DNA of 24,738 nt from Tannerella sp. oral taxon 808 (GCA_002890585.1 MIQB01000026.1:1-24738), one strand, 5' to 3'; numbered from the stretch's first letter, positions 1 to 6,710 are shown. The notes: generated from the letters alone by a model not told the origin. Numbers and translations: made by a program.

Positions 1-180
1 TTGGCGGTAAGCCCCGCGCGTCAGTTTTTGATCTCCGCCAATTGGCGGTAAGCCCAAGTACTGGTGTTTTTGATCTCCGCCAATTGGCGGTAAGCCCAAG
101 TACGAGTGTTTTTAATCATCGCCAATTGGCGGTAAGCCCAAGTACGAGTGTTTTTAATCATCGCCAATTGGCGGTAAGCC
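1..180. repeat. Tandem array, 41-42 bp unit, about 4.3 copies
   Basis: Units begin with TTGGCGGTAAGCC at 1, 42, 84, 126 and 168, so unit lengths are 41, 42, 42 and 42; the fifth copy stops after 13 bases. Each unit starts with TTGGCGG and ends with CGCCAA, so every junction forms a palindrome: CCGCCAATTGGCGG (14 bp) at the first two and CGCCAATTGGCG (12 bp) at the next two. The middle of the unit is less constant (GATCTCC in early copies, AATCATC in later ones). The array touches the window edge and may continue to the left. Nothing suggests it is translated. Confidence 0.95.
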
Positions 181-219
181 ATTGAGAAGGGTTGCACGAA
201 GGGAGTGCGCGGGGGTGTT

Positions 220-247
220 GTAGGGGCGAATGATTATTCGCCCCTAC
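220..247. repeat. Dispersed palindrome (GTAGGGGCGAAT hairpin)
   Basis: A perfect 12-bp stem (220-231 with 236-247) closes a 4-base GATT loop. A degenerate relative lies at 3088-3109. No T-run follows, so it is a repeat or hairpin rather than a standard terminator. No gene is seen in 181-370. Confidence 0.8.
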
Positions 248-370
248 GATGGTGCCAACGGTTAGTCATTAATCATTGAGAGGGCGACCACGAGGGGGGG
301 GCGCGTTGCTATATATATAAATGTATACCCGCCCACGCGCTGCCCGAAGGGATCTGCTGCACTCGGGGGT

Positions 371-402
371 ATTGGCGGCCCTTGGGGGTGAGCATACTTT
401 TG
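371..402 (+). promoter_or_regulatory. Probable cysK promoter (Bacteroidetes type)
   Basis: TACTTTTG at 395-402 matches the Bacteroidetes -7 consensus TAnnTTTG exactly. ATTG at 371-374, 20 bases upstream, is a fair -33 element. Transcription would start near 409, about 26 bases before the ATG at 435. This argues against the upstream in-frame ATG at 321, which would lie ahead of the promoter. Confidence 0.6.
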
Positions 403-434
403 TGGGCGTAATCAGAAATAAAAACCAAAAGACA

Positions 435-1382
435 ATGGCAAGAATTTATCAGGACTTGACCGCCTTAGTGGGCGGCACCCCGCTTCTGGAAGTGGGTAAC
501 ATCGAGAGACTGGAGGGGCTGAAGGCACGCGTGATCGTTAAACTGGAGTGCTTCAACCCGGGGGGGAGCGTGAAGGATCGTGTTGCGCTGGCGATGATCG
601 AGGCGGCGGAACGGGATGGTAGGCTGCGGCCGGGCACGGTGATCATTGAGCCGACGAGTGGCAACACGGGCATCGGGCTGGCGTGGGTGGCGTCGGTGAA
701 GGGGTATCCGTTGATCTTGACGATGCCTGAGACGATGAGCTTGGAACGGCAGAACTTGCTTCGGGCGCTGGGGGCGACGTTGGTGTTGACCCCCGGCAGT
801 GAGGGGATGAAGGGGGCCATCCGTCGAGCGGAGGAGCTGCGGATGGAGCATCCGGGGGCGATCATCTTGCAACAGTTTGAGAACCCGGCGAACCCTGAGG
901 CGCACGTCCACACGACGGCGGAGGAGATCTGGCGCGACACGGATGGCGGGGTGGACATCTTCGTGGCTGGCGTGGGCACGGGGGGCACGCTGAGCGGTGT
1001 GGCCGAAGGGCTGAAGGGGCACAACCCGAAGGTGCGGGCTGTGGCGGTGGAGCCGGCAGGGTCGCCGGTGCTGTCGGGGGGAGCAGCGGGCGCGCACAAC
1101 CTTCAGGGGATCGGCGCGGGCTTCGTACCAAAGAACTATCACGCAGAGGTGGTTGACGAGGTTGTGCAGGTGAAGGACAACGAGGCGATCGCGGCGTCTC
1201 GGTTGCTGGCTAAGTGCGAAGGGCTGTTAGTGGGGATCTCGTCAGGGGCGGCGCTGCATGCGGCGTTGGTGCTGGCGCGTCGGCCAGAGAACGTGGGCAA
1301 GACGATCGTGGCGCTGCTGCCTGACACGGGGGAACGCTACCTCTCGACGGTGTTGTATGCGTTTGAGGAGTACCCGATTTAG
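435..1382 (+). CDS. cysK: Cysteine synthase A (O-acetylserine sulfhydrylase)
   Basis: This 315-residue PLP enzyme makes L-cysteine from O-acetyl-L-serine and sulfide in the cytoplasm. The PLP lysine is K47 in NPGGSVKDR. The substrate loop PTSGNTG is at 73-79, the glycine-rich phosphate loop GTGGT at 181-185, and the SSGAAL motif that contacts the PLP ring nitrogen at 269-274. The length is normal for CysK, with no CBS-domain extension as in cystathionine beta-synthase. The ATG at 435 is chosen because the protein then begins at the usual CysK N-terminus and the promoter lies just upstream; the 38 extra codons back to 321 look non-native. It stands alone, 154 bp before the next gene. CysK and CysM cannot be fully separated by eye, but CysK fits better. 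Confidence 0.95.
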   Translation: MARIYQDLTALVGGTPLLEVGNIERLEGLKARVIVKLECFNPGGSVKDRVALAMIEAAERDGRLRPGTVIIEPTSGNTGIGLAWVASVKGYPLILTMPETMSLERQNLLRALGATLVLTPGSEGMKGAIRRAEELRMEHPGAIILQQFENPANPEAHVHTTAEEIWRDTDGGVDIFVAGVGTGGTLSGVAEGLKGHNPKVRAVAVEPAGSPVLSGGAAGAHNLQGIGAGFVPKNYHAEVVDEVVQVKDNEAIAASRLLAKCEGLLVGISSGAALHAALVLARRPENVGKTIVALLPDTGERYLSTVLYAFEEYPI

Positions 1383-1440
1383 CAGGGGAGGGGGCATTGA
1401 TCCCTAACCTACCATCCGACACGCCCCCAAGGTTTCGCAC

Positions 1441-1503
1441 CTGCCTCGGGGGTTCGCCACGGGCTATCATCCGGACGGCTCTTCAGGCCGCGGCGGGTAC
1501 ACA
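1441..1503 (+). repeat. Dispersed double-hairpin repeat, copy 1
   Basis: This is one of at least eight copies in the first 6.3 kb of a repeat whose core is GGGCTATCATCC followed by a CTTCAGGCCG arm and GGGTACAC. The second part can fold as GCGGCC-CTT-AGGCCGC-like stems. This copy lies between cysK and the esterase gene and is followed by the ATTAATCATT motif just before the start codon at 1537. Confidence 0.75.
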
Positions 1504-1536
1504 TCTAACCATTGACCATTAATCATTCATCAACCC

Positions 1537-3057
1537 ATGCTTACCCTTATCATCCTACTCACCCTCGCCGCGCCCCTCCATGCTGACGGCGATGGGCTGC
1601 GCATGCCGGCCATCTACACCGACCACATGGTGCTGCAACGCGACCGCTCTTTAACGATCCGCGGCGAGGCTCGCGCCGGCGAGGCCATCACCGTGCGCAT
1701 CCGCGGACAGGAACGCACCGCACACGCCGACGCCCAGGGGCACTGGACAGTCACCCTCGACGCCATGCCAGCCGACACCGGCCTGACCCTCCGAATCGCC
1801 TCACCGACGCGTACGATCAGCTACACCGACGTAGCCGTGGGCGACGTCTGGCTCTGCTCCGGGCAGTCCAACATGGCCTTCCCCGTGAGCGGCATCGACC
1901 CCGCCGAACGCTCCTGCCTACGCGCTTTCGCGCAGACGCGCCCCGCCGTCCGGTTCTACCTCATGCAGCCCTCGCGCATCCCCTTCGCCGAGGTCTGGGG
2001 CCCTGCCATGCTCGACTCCCTCAACCGCCTGCAATACTTCCTCCCCGCGCGCTGGCAGCCTTGCGACGAGCGCTCCGTCAGCTCCTTCTCGGCCATCGCT
2101 ACGGCCTTCGCCCGGCGGCTGCAAGCGTCTACAGACGTGCCCATCGGACTCGTCCTGAACGCCGTCGACGGTGCTCCGCTCGAGGCTTGGATCGACCCCG
2201 AGACACTCGCCAAGGCCAGCCCCGACATGCTCAGCAAGCAACCCACCAACGCCCTCATCCACCCCTGGACGCGCACCCGCATCGCCCTCAACCTACGGCG
2301 CGCCACCTCGTCCGACCAGCGCCACCCCTACCAGCCGGCCTACCTCTTCGACGCCGGCCTACGCCCCCTCTGCGGCTACCCCATGCGCGGCGTGCTGTGG
2401 TACCAGGGCGAATCGAACGCGCACGACACCGCCGCCTACGCCCACTTCTTCCCCCTGCTCGTCAGCGGCTGGCGGCGCCACCTCGGCGACCCCCAGATGC
2501 CCTTCCTCTTCGTCCAACTCTCGGCCACCGAGAAGCCCAACTGGGGGCCATTTCGCGACATGCAGCGGCGGCTCCCCGGGCGCATCCCTGCGTGCTACAT
2601 GGCCATCAGCGCCGACCGCGGCGACTCCCTCAACATCCATTACCCCCGCAAGCTCGACGTCGGGGAGCGCCTCGCCCGCCTCGCCCTGCGTTACGTCTTG
2701 GGCTACGCCGATGTCATCGCCGACGGGCCATCCATCGAGCGAGCCACGCTCTGCGGCCGCACCGTGACGCTCCATCTCCGCCCCGCCGACAGCCTACACA
2801 CCTCCGATGGCCTCCCCCCACGCACCTTCGAGCTCGCCGGCACCGACGGCCGGTTCCAGCCCGCCCAGGCCGCGATCATCCGCCAAGGAGTTCGCGTCTA
2901 TACCCCCCTCGTCGCCCGCCCCTGCCACGTGCGTTACGCCTGGCCCTCCTTCAACCGCGCCAACCTCATCGGCCGCGCCGACCTCCCCCTCTCCACCTTC
3001 CAGCTCCCCGTCCTGCCCGATCCCTTGGCTGGCATCATCCCTTGGGCGAAGGATTAG
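1537..3057 (+). CDS. Secreted sialate O-acetylesterase-like SGNH hydrolase
   Basis: The 506-residue protein belongs to the sialate O-acetylesterase family (SASA/DUF303), which removes acetyl groups from acetylated sialic acids or other sugars. Residues 1-16 are a short hydrophobic signal peptide, so the enzyme is likely periplasmic or exported. IYTDHMVLQRD at 26-36 is the family N-terminal signature. The SGNH nucleophile is S111 in SGQSNM. WYQGESN at 288-294 is the second conserved block, and DRGDSLNIHYPRK at 360-372 holds the likely catalytic H368. No sialidase, sialic-acid transporter or nan catabolic gene lies nearby, so the true substrate could be an acetylated hemicellulose or host glycan. 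The promoter is not clear; the start follows an ATTAATCATT-rich leader. Confidence 0.85.
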   Translation: MLTLIILLTLAAPLHADGDGLRMPAIYTDHMVLQRDRSLTIRGEARAGEAITVRIRGQERTAHADAQGHWTVTLDAMPADTGLTLRIASPTRTISYTDVAVGDVWLCSGQSNMAFPVSGIDPAERSCLRAFAQTRPAVRFYLMQPSRIPFAEVWGPAMLDSLNRLQYFLPARWQPCDERSVSSFSAIATAFARRLQASTDVPIGLVLNAVDGAPLEAWIDPETLAKASPDMLSKQPTNALIHPWTRTRIALNLRRATSSDQRHPYQPAYLFDAGLRPLCGYPMRGVLWYQGESNAHDTAAYAHFFPLLVSGWRRHLGDPQMPFLFVQLSATEKPNWGPFRDMQRRLPGRIPACYMAISADRGDSLNIHYPRKLDVGERLARLALRYVLGYADVIADGPSIERATLCGRTVTLHLRPADSLHTSDGLPPRTFELAGTDGRFQPAQAAIIRQGVRVYTPLVARPCHVRYAWPSFNRANLIGRADLPLSTFQLPVLPDPLAGIIPWAKD

Positions 3058-3085
3058 GGGGAGGTAATGATTAATGATTATGCGG

Positions 3086-3151
3086 GTGGGGCGAACGATT
3101 ATTCACCCCTACTGCCCGGGGGGTCGCCTCGGGCTATCATCCAGCGCGACC
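3086..3151. repeat. Degenerate palindrome and truncated double-hairpin repeat (copy 2)
   Basis: 3088-3109 is an imperfect version of the 220-247 palindrome (GGGGCGAA against TTCACCCC, one mismatch). It runs into 3114-3151, which has the GGGCTATCATCC core of the double-hairpin repeat but lacks the CTTCAGGCC arm. The whole of 3058-3606 contains no gene that I can support; it is repeats. Confidence 0.65.
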
Positions 3152-3179
3152 AGGGGGGGGCAAGGCATGACCATTAATC

Positions 3180-3470
3180 ATTATAGTCGAACAAAAATGG
3201 TTTACGAATAAATGGAGGTATTCGGTGCGGCCTGAAGGGCCGCTGGACGATAGCCCAGGGTGGAGCGACACCGAAGGCGGAGCGGCACCCTGGGGATGCG
3301 ATGCCCGCCAGACCCCCCGCATCCTGCGACCCTCCTCCCGACCTGCTGAGGGCAGGTCGGGAGGAGGGTCGCAGGATGCGGGTTTTTTTTACACCGTCCG
3401 AACCCAGGGCGCCCGCTCTGGGCTATCATCCAGCGGCCCTTCAGGCCGCACCGGGTACACATTTGCCTGC
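3180..3470 (+). mobile_element. MITE-like element 1, right end altered
   Basis: The left end, ATTATAGTCGAAC then ATGG then CGAATAA, matches element 2 (4311-4652). Next come a double-hairpin repeat in inverted orientation (3226-3296), a conserved block GCCCAGGGT...GGCACCCTG shared with element 2, the long hairpin at 3316-3382, eight Ts, and a forward double-hairpin repeat (3402-3460). The match to element 2 ends after ATTTGCCTGC at 3461-3470; the right terminal inverted repeat is missing and another double-hairpin copy follows. There is no transposase, so movement would need an enzyme supplied from elsewhere. Confidence 0.6.
3316..3390 (+). other. Perfect 31-bp hairpin followed by T8
   Basis: Arms 3316-3346 and 3352-3382 pair at all 31 positions around a 5-base TGAGG loop, and eight Ts follow at 3383-3390. 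On the plus strand this has the form of a very strong intrinsic terminator. It lies downstream of the plus-strand esterase gene and could end its transcript, but it is also the core of a repeated element, so termination may be incidental. Confidence 0.85.
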
Positions 3471-3480
3471 GTCCGTTTGC

Positions 3481-3527
3481 CCCAGGGCGCCCGCTCCGGG
3501 CTATCATCCAGCGGCCCTTCAGGCCGT
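3481..3527 (+). repeat. Dispersed double-hairpin repeat, copy 5
   Basis: This closely matches the copy at 3402-3460: CCCAGGGCGCCCGCTC, then CGGGCTATCATCC, then AGCGGCCCTTCAGGCCG. The CCCAGGGC and GGGC parts and the GCGGCC/GGCCG parts can form two successive stem-loops. It is followed by ATTAATCATT-type sequence up to the end of the minus-strand HU-like gene at 3607. Confidence 0.75.
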
Positions 3528-3606
3528 GCACCCTTCCCCCTGATCAATGATTAGGAGGGCATTCCGCATAACCATTAATCATTAACAATTAACCATTGAA
3601 AGGGCG

Positions 3607-4221
3607 CTACTCCGACGCCTTCACATAGAGCGTATGCGACTTCCGCCCCATCACTCCAATGTGCCCCTCGTTAGCAAACGCGCGCAGCTCTACGCCCGCT
3701 GCTGTAGGCCCGAGCCCTGTCATTTTGACGTAATCGATCACCCGCAGGAAGCCCTTCTCGGCTATATGGCTAACAGCTGCTGCCAACCGATCCTCGCGCT
3801 TCTCGATCAGCAACGCCCGAACCGGCATATGCCCCCGCTTCAGCTCGCACCGGCTGTTCGTATTCTCCACTAACGCTCTGTCCGGACGGTAGTTCACCGA
3901 ACGCACGCAGATGTTTCGCGCATTGTGTTGCGGCCCACCCTCCTCGGCCCGCTCCACCCCGCCAAGCAGCCCTAACGAGGCAGTAAAAAGGCCGACGCCA
4001 GCGACACGCACCGACTCCCCCTTGGCCATACACTCGGCCATTGTGTCAGACAACAAGGAGATCAGCCCCTTCACCTCACCACTGGAGAACGTGCTGCGCC
4101 GGGCAATGATCTCCGCCAAATCGTCCATCTCTACAGTGCGCCTAATCTTCATCTTCGGATAGATCGGGCGTTTGCCGTCGCCGTTCAGGTCAGGCCTCTT
4201 CATCAAAATATACTCAGCCAT
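3607..4221 (-). CDS. HU-like DNA-binding protein, long Bacteroidetes type
   Basis: The 204-residue protein resembles the Bacteroidetes 'putative histone-like DNA-binding protein' group (TIGR01201 type), a divergent relative of HU/IHF. Residues 1-120 form the HU-like part: a KRPDLNGDGKRPIYPK lead-in, the helical segment DLAEIIARRSTFSSGEVKG, then VRVAGVGLFTASLG at about 71-84, equivalent to the HU beta-region start. Residues 140-200 are a second region (RLAAAVSHIAEKGFLRVIDY, then a GLGPTAAGVELRAF helix) that reads like a small helix-turn-helix or winged-helix domain. The start is the ATG at 4221; the TTG two codons earlier is less likely. It is a single gene flanked on both sides by the MITE-like elements. 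Its DNA target is unknown; nucleoid binding or recognition of intergenic repeats are both possible. Confidence 0.75.
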   Translation of the reverse strand: MAEYILMKRPDLNGDGKRPIYPKMKIRRTVEMDDLAEIIARRSTFSSGEVKGLISLLSDTMAECMAKGESVRVAGVGLFTASLGLLGGVERAEEGGPQHNARNICVRSVNYRPDRALVENTNSRCELKRGHMPVRALLIEKREDRLAAAVSHIAEKGFLRVIDYVKMTGLGPTAAGVELRAFANEGHIGVMGRKSHTLYVKASE

Positions 4222-4310
4222 AAGCAATAGGGATTAAGTAATGGTCAATGATTAATTATTAATGGTGGGGCGGTGCCATTCTGCCGTGTCCTTGAGGTAA
4301 TCAATTGATA

Positions 4311-4652
4311 ATTATAGTCGAACGAACATGGCTTGCGAATAATTAAGCGCACACCTGGGCGCCCTGAAAGGGCAACGAGTTACCCCGGAATGGGGTAACG
4401 AGATCCCAGCCCAGGGTAGAGCGGCGCCAAAGGCGGCGCGGCACCCTGAGTGAGCGATGACCGGCCGACCCTCCCGCTCCCTGCAAGCTCCCTTCCACCC
4501 CCGCCCCCAGCAGGGCGGAAGGGAGCTTGCAGGGAACGGGATTTTTTGTGTCGCCACAACCCAGGGCGTTGTCCTGGGCTGGGTTGATTTGCCCCTTCGG
4601 GGTGCACTCGGTACACCGGAAAATTTGCCTGCCATTTTTAATCGACTCTAAT
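4311..4652 (+). mobile_element. MITE-like element 2 with terminal inverted repeats
   Basis: This is a 342-bp non-coding element. The first 30 bases (4311-4340) match the reverse complement of the last 30 (4623-4652) at 22 positions, including AGTCGA and ATGGC. Inside are an inverted GC-rich hairpin region, a conserved block (4408-4446) shared with element 1, a variable long hairpin (4473-4540), a T-run, and a CCCAGGGCGTTGTCCTGGG hairpin at the right. It sits in the divergent intergenic region between the HU-like gene and the lolA-like gene. A clear target-site duplication is not seen, because the flanks are AT-rich and partly extend the inverted repeat. Confidence 0.65.
4473..4547 (+). other. 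24-bp hairpin core followed by T6
   Basis: Arms 4473-4496 and 4517-4540 pair except for one C-A mismatch (4477/4536). An inner stem (GCCC 4503-4506 with GGGC 4513-4516) closes a 6-base loop. Six Ts follow at 4542-4547. The position and layout match the 31-bp hairpin in element 1, but the stem sequence differs. No plus-strand gene ends here, so it is not an ordinary gene-end terminator. Confidence 0.8.
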
Positions 4653-4734
4653 CATTACCCCTTAAGCAGTAAAACATGCAGTGATTAGTGGAACAAAGAT
4701 ACCGTCCCCCCGGGAGAACTTGTACGGGAAGCCC

Positions 4735-4834
4735 TTCTTTTCTATATCGAAGCCTTCATTTACATAGATGAAGGCTTGATTCTTATAAATGAAGCCTTGA
4801 TTTTCAAAAATGAAGCCTTAGATATAGAAAAGAA
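4735..4834. repeat. Four 21-bp direct repeats framed by 14-bp inverted arms
   Basis: Copies of GAAGCCTT (or GAAGGCTT) start at 4749, 4770, 4791 and 4812, spaced exactly 21 bp. They are framed by TTCTTTTCTATATC (4735-4748) and its exact reverse complement (4821-4834). Two copies in opposite sense, AAGCCTTCAT and ATGAAGGCTT, also form an internal hairpin. The block lies 129 bp upstream of the lolA-like start. The rest of 4653-4962 shows no gene, and I could not place a convincing promoter there. Confidence 0.85.
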
Positions 4835-4962
4835 CGAGCTGCCGGGCAAGAATAACCGGCCAACCGGAGGGTTTTGTGTGCCTATCTCGAAACCTTCGTA
4901 TGGGGTGCCAGCCTCTCGGAATCGGTCTATCTTCGCGCCTCGATATTTTAGGTATAAACAAG

Positions 4963-5622
4963 ATGAAAAGGATAAGCAGATCAGTGATAACTGCCATCTT
5001 GGCGGTGTGCGTGCTGGCGACGGCGTCGGCACAGACGGGCAGATACCGCGCGGCAAGCGAGGCACAACGCAAGGAGATCGTGGCTAAGATCACGCAGACG
5101 GCTGCCAGCGTGCGCACGATGAAGTGCGACTTTACACAGGTCAAGCAGCTGTCGTTTATGAATGACAAAGTGGCATCCGAGGGGCGGATGTATTATAAGA
5201 AGGCAAACAAAATCCGCTGGGAATACACGCGGCCGTACGCCTACGTCTTCTCGACCGACGGCACGACGGTGCACATGACCTCGGGCAAGGGCGGCGCTTC
5301 GAACCGTGTGCCGGTGAAGTCGAGCAAGCTCTTCAGCGAGATCAGTCGCGTGATGGTCGGCGGTGTGAGCGGGGCGGGCTTAGTGGATTCGCCCGACTTC
5401 TCATCCACCTTCTCCGTCGGGCAGAGCGATTGGCAGATCACACTCACGCCGCGCAAGAAGGAGGTGCGCGACCTCTTCGCCTCCGTGCGGCTCTACGTGG
5501 GTAAGTCCGACGGGCGCGTGCGGCGCGTGGAGCTCGAGGAGAAGAGCGGCGACCGGACGACGATCACGCTCAAGAATGTGCAGGCTAATGTCAATGTGGA
5601 CGATGCGCTGTTCAGCCGTTAA
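4963..5622 (+). CDS. LolA-like periplasmic lipoprotein/lipid carrier
   Basis: The 219-residue protein has a signal peptide (KRISR then hydrophobic residues 7-20, cleavage likely after ASA at 23) and the LolA-fold pattern: FTQVKQLSFMNDKVASEG, MYYKKANKIRWEY, then PYAYVFSTDG. LolA proteins are half-open beta-barrels that carry acylated cargo across the periplasm. The ATG at 4963 is chosen over one at 4876 because the signal peptide starts there. The stop codon lies inside the start of the next gene, so the two are probably translationally coupled. It leads a plus-strand group with a lipoprotein, a FabZ-like protein and a glycosyltransferase, the setting of LolA paralogues in aryl-polyene/flexirubin clusters. 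It may therefore be a dedicated paralogue rather than the housekeeping lolA. Confidence 0.8.
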   Translation: MKRISRSVITAILAVCVLATASAQTGRYRAASEAQRKEIVAKITQTAASVRTMKCDFTQVKQLSFMNDKVASEGRMYYKKANKIRWEYTRPYAYVFSTDGTTVHMTSGKGGASNRVPVKSSKLFSEISRVMVGGVSGAGLVDSPDFSSTFSVGQSDWQITLTPRKKEVRDLFASVRLYVGKSDGRVRRVELEEKSGDRTTITLKNVQANVNVDDALFSR

Positions 5623-6205
5623 GGGGCTTCGCATAGCAGCGCATCTGCACTGCTCTGCAAAGCCTCTCGCCTTTATGCTGTGCCTGCTGCTGACGGGCTG
5701 TGCTGCGACGCGCAATGTTCAGCAGTGTGAAGCGTCGACGGCGCGCGTATGGACACCGGCCATGCGATCGGCGGAGGCGAAGAACACGTATCACGTGCGC
5801 CTCCGGGCGGCGGGCCGTGACCTGACGGGCATCTGCATCGCGAAACGCGTGGGCGACGAGTGGCGCGGCTCACTCGTGAACGAGTTCGGGAGCAAGGCCT
5901 TCGACTTCATCACCACGGCGCGGCGGGGCACATTGCTTAACGTCTTTCCGATGATGGACAGGTGGTACATCCGACGGACCGTCGCGGCCGACCTGCACTT
6001 CCTGTTCGAGGTCGACAATGCCGAGGCCACGTTCGCCCGTCGGGTGGAGCGCAGCGAGCGGGGCGACACGATCGTAGCCATCTCGGGTCGCTGGCACATG
6101 ACCGCGACGCCGCACGACAGCACCGTGACGCTCGTCAATACCCGCCGCAACATCGTTTACGAACTGCGCCGAATGGCCGAGACGGACGACGGCAGCGATG
6201 AATAA
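5603..6205 (+). CDS. Small outer-membrane-type lipoprotein, partner of LolA-like protein
   Basis: From the ATG at 5603 the protein has 200 residues. The lipobox LLLTGC puts the lipidated cysteine at 33, after a basic start and a hydrophobic stretch, so it should be membrane-anchored on the periplasmic side. The start is uncertain: earlier ATGs at 5576, 5588 and 5594 overlap lolA more, while one at 5675 would leave almost no basic n-region. The mature part has GRDLTGICIAKRVGDEWRG and LVNEFGSKAFDF, then DRWYIRR, and looks like an all-beta lipid-binding fold such as LolB or DUF3261; this is an impression from pattern only. Overlap with the LolA-like gene suggests it receives the cargo that LolA delivers. 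Confidence 0.7.
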   Translation: MRCSAVKGLRIAAHLHCSAKPLAFMLCLLLTGCAATRNVQQCEASTARVWTPAMRSAEAKNTYHVRLRAAGRDLTGICIAKRVGDEWRGSLVNEFGSKAFDFITTARRGTLLNVFPMMDRWYIRRTVAADLHFLFEVDNAEATFARRVERSERGDTIVAISGRWHMTATPHDSTVTLVNTRRNIVYELRRMAETDDGSDE

Positions 6206-6260
6206 AGAGGAGGGCATTCGACGACCCTCTAACTACCCTCTATATATGCTGTCCAACCAA

Positions 6261-6308
6261 CCCCAGGGCTTTGCCCTGGGCTATCATCCGGCGACCCTTC
6301 AGGCCGCC
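6261..6308 (+). repeat. Dispersed double-hairpin repeat, copy 8
   Basis: CCCAGGGC and GCCCTGGG form a perfect 8-bp stem with a TTT loop (6262-6280). CTATCATCCGG and CGACCCTTCAGGCCGCC follow. It fills much of the 127-bp gap between the lipoprotein gene and the FabZ-like gene. There is no T-run, so read-through in one operon remains possible. Confidence 0.75.
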
Positions 6309-6332
6309 TAACTGCCCCTTGACTACCCTATT

Positions 6333-6710
6333 ATGTTGATTGATTCCCTATTCACGATCCGCAGCCGCGAGGAAACGCCTGCGGGATGCACCTATGTGCT
6401 GGCGCCCGACGCCGGCCACACGATCTATGGCGCGCACTTCCCCGGAAGCCCCGTGACGCCCGGCGTGTGCATCATTCAAACGGTGAAGGAACTCACGGAG
6501 CGATCCGTCGGTCGACCGCTCTTCTTGCGCACCGTCCGCAACGCCAAGTTCCTCCACGTCATCGACCCGCGGCAGGCTACCGAAGTGACCTTCCCGCTCG
6601 CCATCTCCCGACCGGACGAGGGCGGGGTTGCCGTCTCGTGTATCGTGACCGACGCCATCGGCACACTCTTCGCCAAGATCAGCCTGCTGCTCGAGGAGGT
6701 GGCCGAATGA
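6333..6710 (+). CDS. FabZ-like hotdog-fold protein with Glu-to-Gln change
   Basis: The 125-residue protein resembles 3-hydroxyacyl-ACP dehydratases (FabZ/FabA, hotdog fold). HFPGSPVTPGVCIIQ at 35-49 aligns with the FabZ signature HFPGxPxxPGVLxxE. The catalytic histidine is kept as H35, but the second catalytic residue, normally Glu 14 positions later, is Gln (Q49). It is slightly shorter than ordinary FabZ (about 140-150). It may be a non-canonical dehydratase, an acyl-ACP binding or thioesterase-type protein, or one half of a heteromer. Its stop overlaps the glycosyltransferase start by ATGA, so the two are co-translated. The context suggests work on an acyl or polyene chain rather than bulk fatty acid synthesis. 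Confidence 0.75.
   Translation: MLIDSLFTIRSREETPAGCTYVLAPDAGHTIYGAHFPGSPVTPGVCIIQTVKELTERSVGRPLFLRTVRNAKFLHVIDPRQATEVTFPLAISRPDEGGVAVSCIVTDAIGTLFAKISLLLEEVAE

Noticed and set aside
1537..3057. nanS in a sialic-acid utilisation locus
   Set aside because: The enzyme family fits, but no sialidase, transporter or sialic-acid catabolic gene is nearby, so the specific symbol was not assigned.
3225..3554. Small proteins encoded in the double-hairpin repeats (such as ...LGYHPAALQA...)
   Set aside because: Similar peptides arise in both orientations and several frames from the repeat itself; the DNA is palindromic and carries no gene signals.
3180..4652. Insertion sequence with transposase
   Set aside because: No open frame with transposase motifs lies in or near the elements; they can only be non-autonomous.
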